This document shows positions 63,959-64,000 of a stretch of DNA of 64,000 nt, piece by piece. The notes under the pieces are model-generated. The model ran no database searches. It saw nothing but the letters and a program-made list of their open reading frames with translations, and was not told where the DNA came from. Numbering within the stretch: position 1 is the first letter of the stretch; each line of letters starts with the position of its first letter. This DNA comes from Paramecium sonneborni (lineage: Eukaryota; Ciliophora; Oligohymenophorea; Peniculida; Parameciidae). Where the stretch lies: contig CAJJDN010000012.1 of the NCBI GenBank assembly GCA_905182985.1, positions 681,802 through 745,801 on the forward strand. Reading direction: 5' to 3'. The position numbers and the translations under genes are program-made.

Positions 63959-64000
63959 TAATTAAACCTAAAATTAGACTTAATTAAGATACTTAACAAT

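Noticed and set aside
1..64000. tRNA, rRNA, CRISPR arrays, transposases, bacterial promoters or terminators
   Set aside because: None seen; the code use and introns mark this as ciliate nuclear DNA, where most of these are not expected.

Overview
The window looks like macronuclear DNA of a ciliate, most likely Paramecium. It is about 75-80% A+T. Long reading frames appear only if TAA and TAG are read as glutamine and TGA is the sole stop. Genes are packed with very short spacers. Their introns are tiny (19-31 nt in the models below), nearly all GTA...TAG/AAG/CAG, and removing each one restores the reading frame. Standard-code ORF finding shatters every gene here, so the coordinates below come from my own reading with the ciliate code and, where I could, hand-splicing. 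Where a model closes, the summed exon length is an exact multiple of three from ATG to TGA.

Layout, left to right. 1-1.2 kb: 5' part of a WD-repeat gene (-) and a small basic protein (-). 1.3-8.2 kb: a three-P-loop adenylate-kinase-like gene (+) and an unresolved gene (+), cut by two assembly joins. 8.6-10.5 kb: a ubiquitin-like-domain (UBTD-type) gene (+) facing a small membrane or secreted protein (-). 10.7-21.5 kb: one intronless gene (-) for a 3589-residue NACHT / pentapeptide / WD40 STAND ATPase. 21.75-26.1 kb: a pseudogene strip with a broken cyclic-nucleotide-binding fragment, a broken copy of the WD40 end of the NACHT gene, and a relic resembling a Ulp1-type protease. 26.7-30.6 kb: a metallo-beta-lactamase fused to two cyclic-nucleotide-binding domains (-) and a membrane RING protein (-). 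31.1-33.0 kb: a trichocyst matrix protein (+) and PEX11 (+). 33.0-36.1 kb: an unknown protein (-) and a calcium-dependent protein kinase (-). 36.2-57.8 kb: a single gene (-) for a secreted or surface protein of about 7141 residues. 58.0-58.8 kb: a small unknown gene (+). 59.6-63.0 kb: a von Willebrand A-domain gene (-), cut by a third assembly join. 63.3-64.0 kb: an unresolved gene (-).

Three exact direct duplications (1306, 1063 and 1032 bp) each flank a run of N. They are best read as contig ends that overlap but were not merged, so they should not be counted as gene duplications.

The genes do not form an obvious pathway. Several suit a free-swimming ciliate: an AK9-like kinase (cilia energy supply), a CDPK (calcium signalling), a trichocyst protein (regulated secretion) and a cyclic-nucleotide sensor enzyme. 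The least explained items are the giant surface-type protein, the NACHT-WD40 ATPase with its decayed sister copy, and the metallo-beta-lactamase/CNB fusion.
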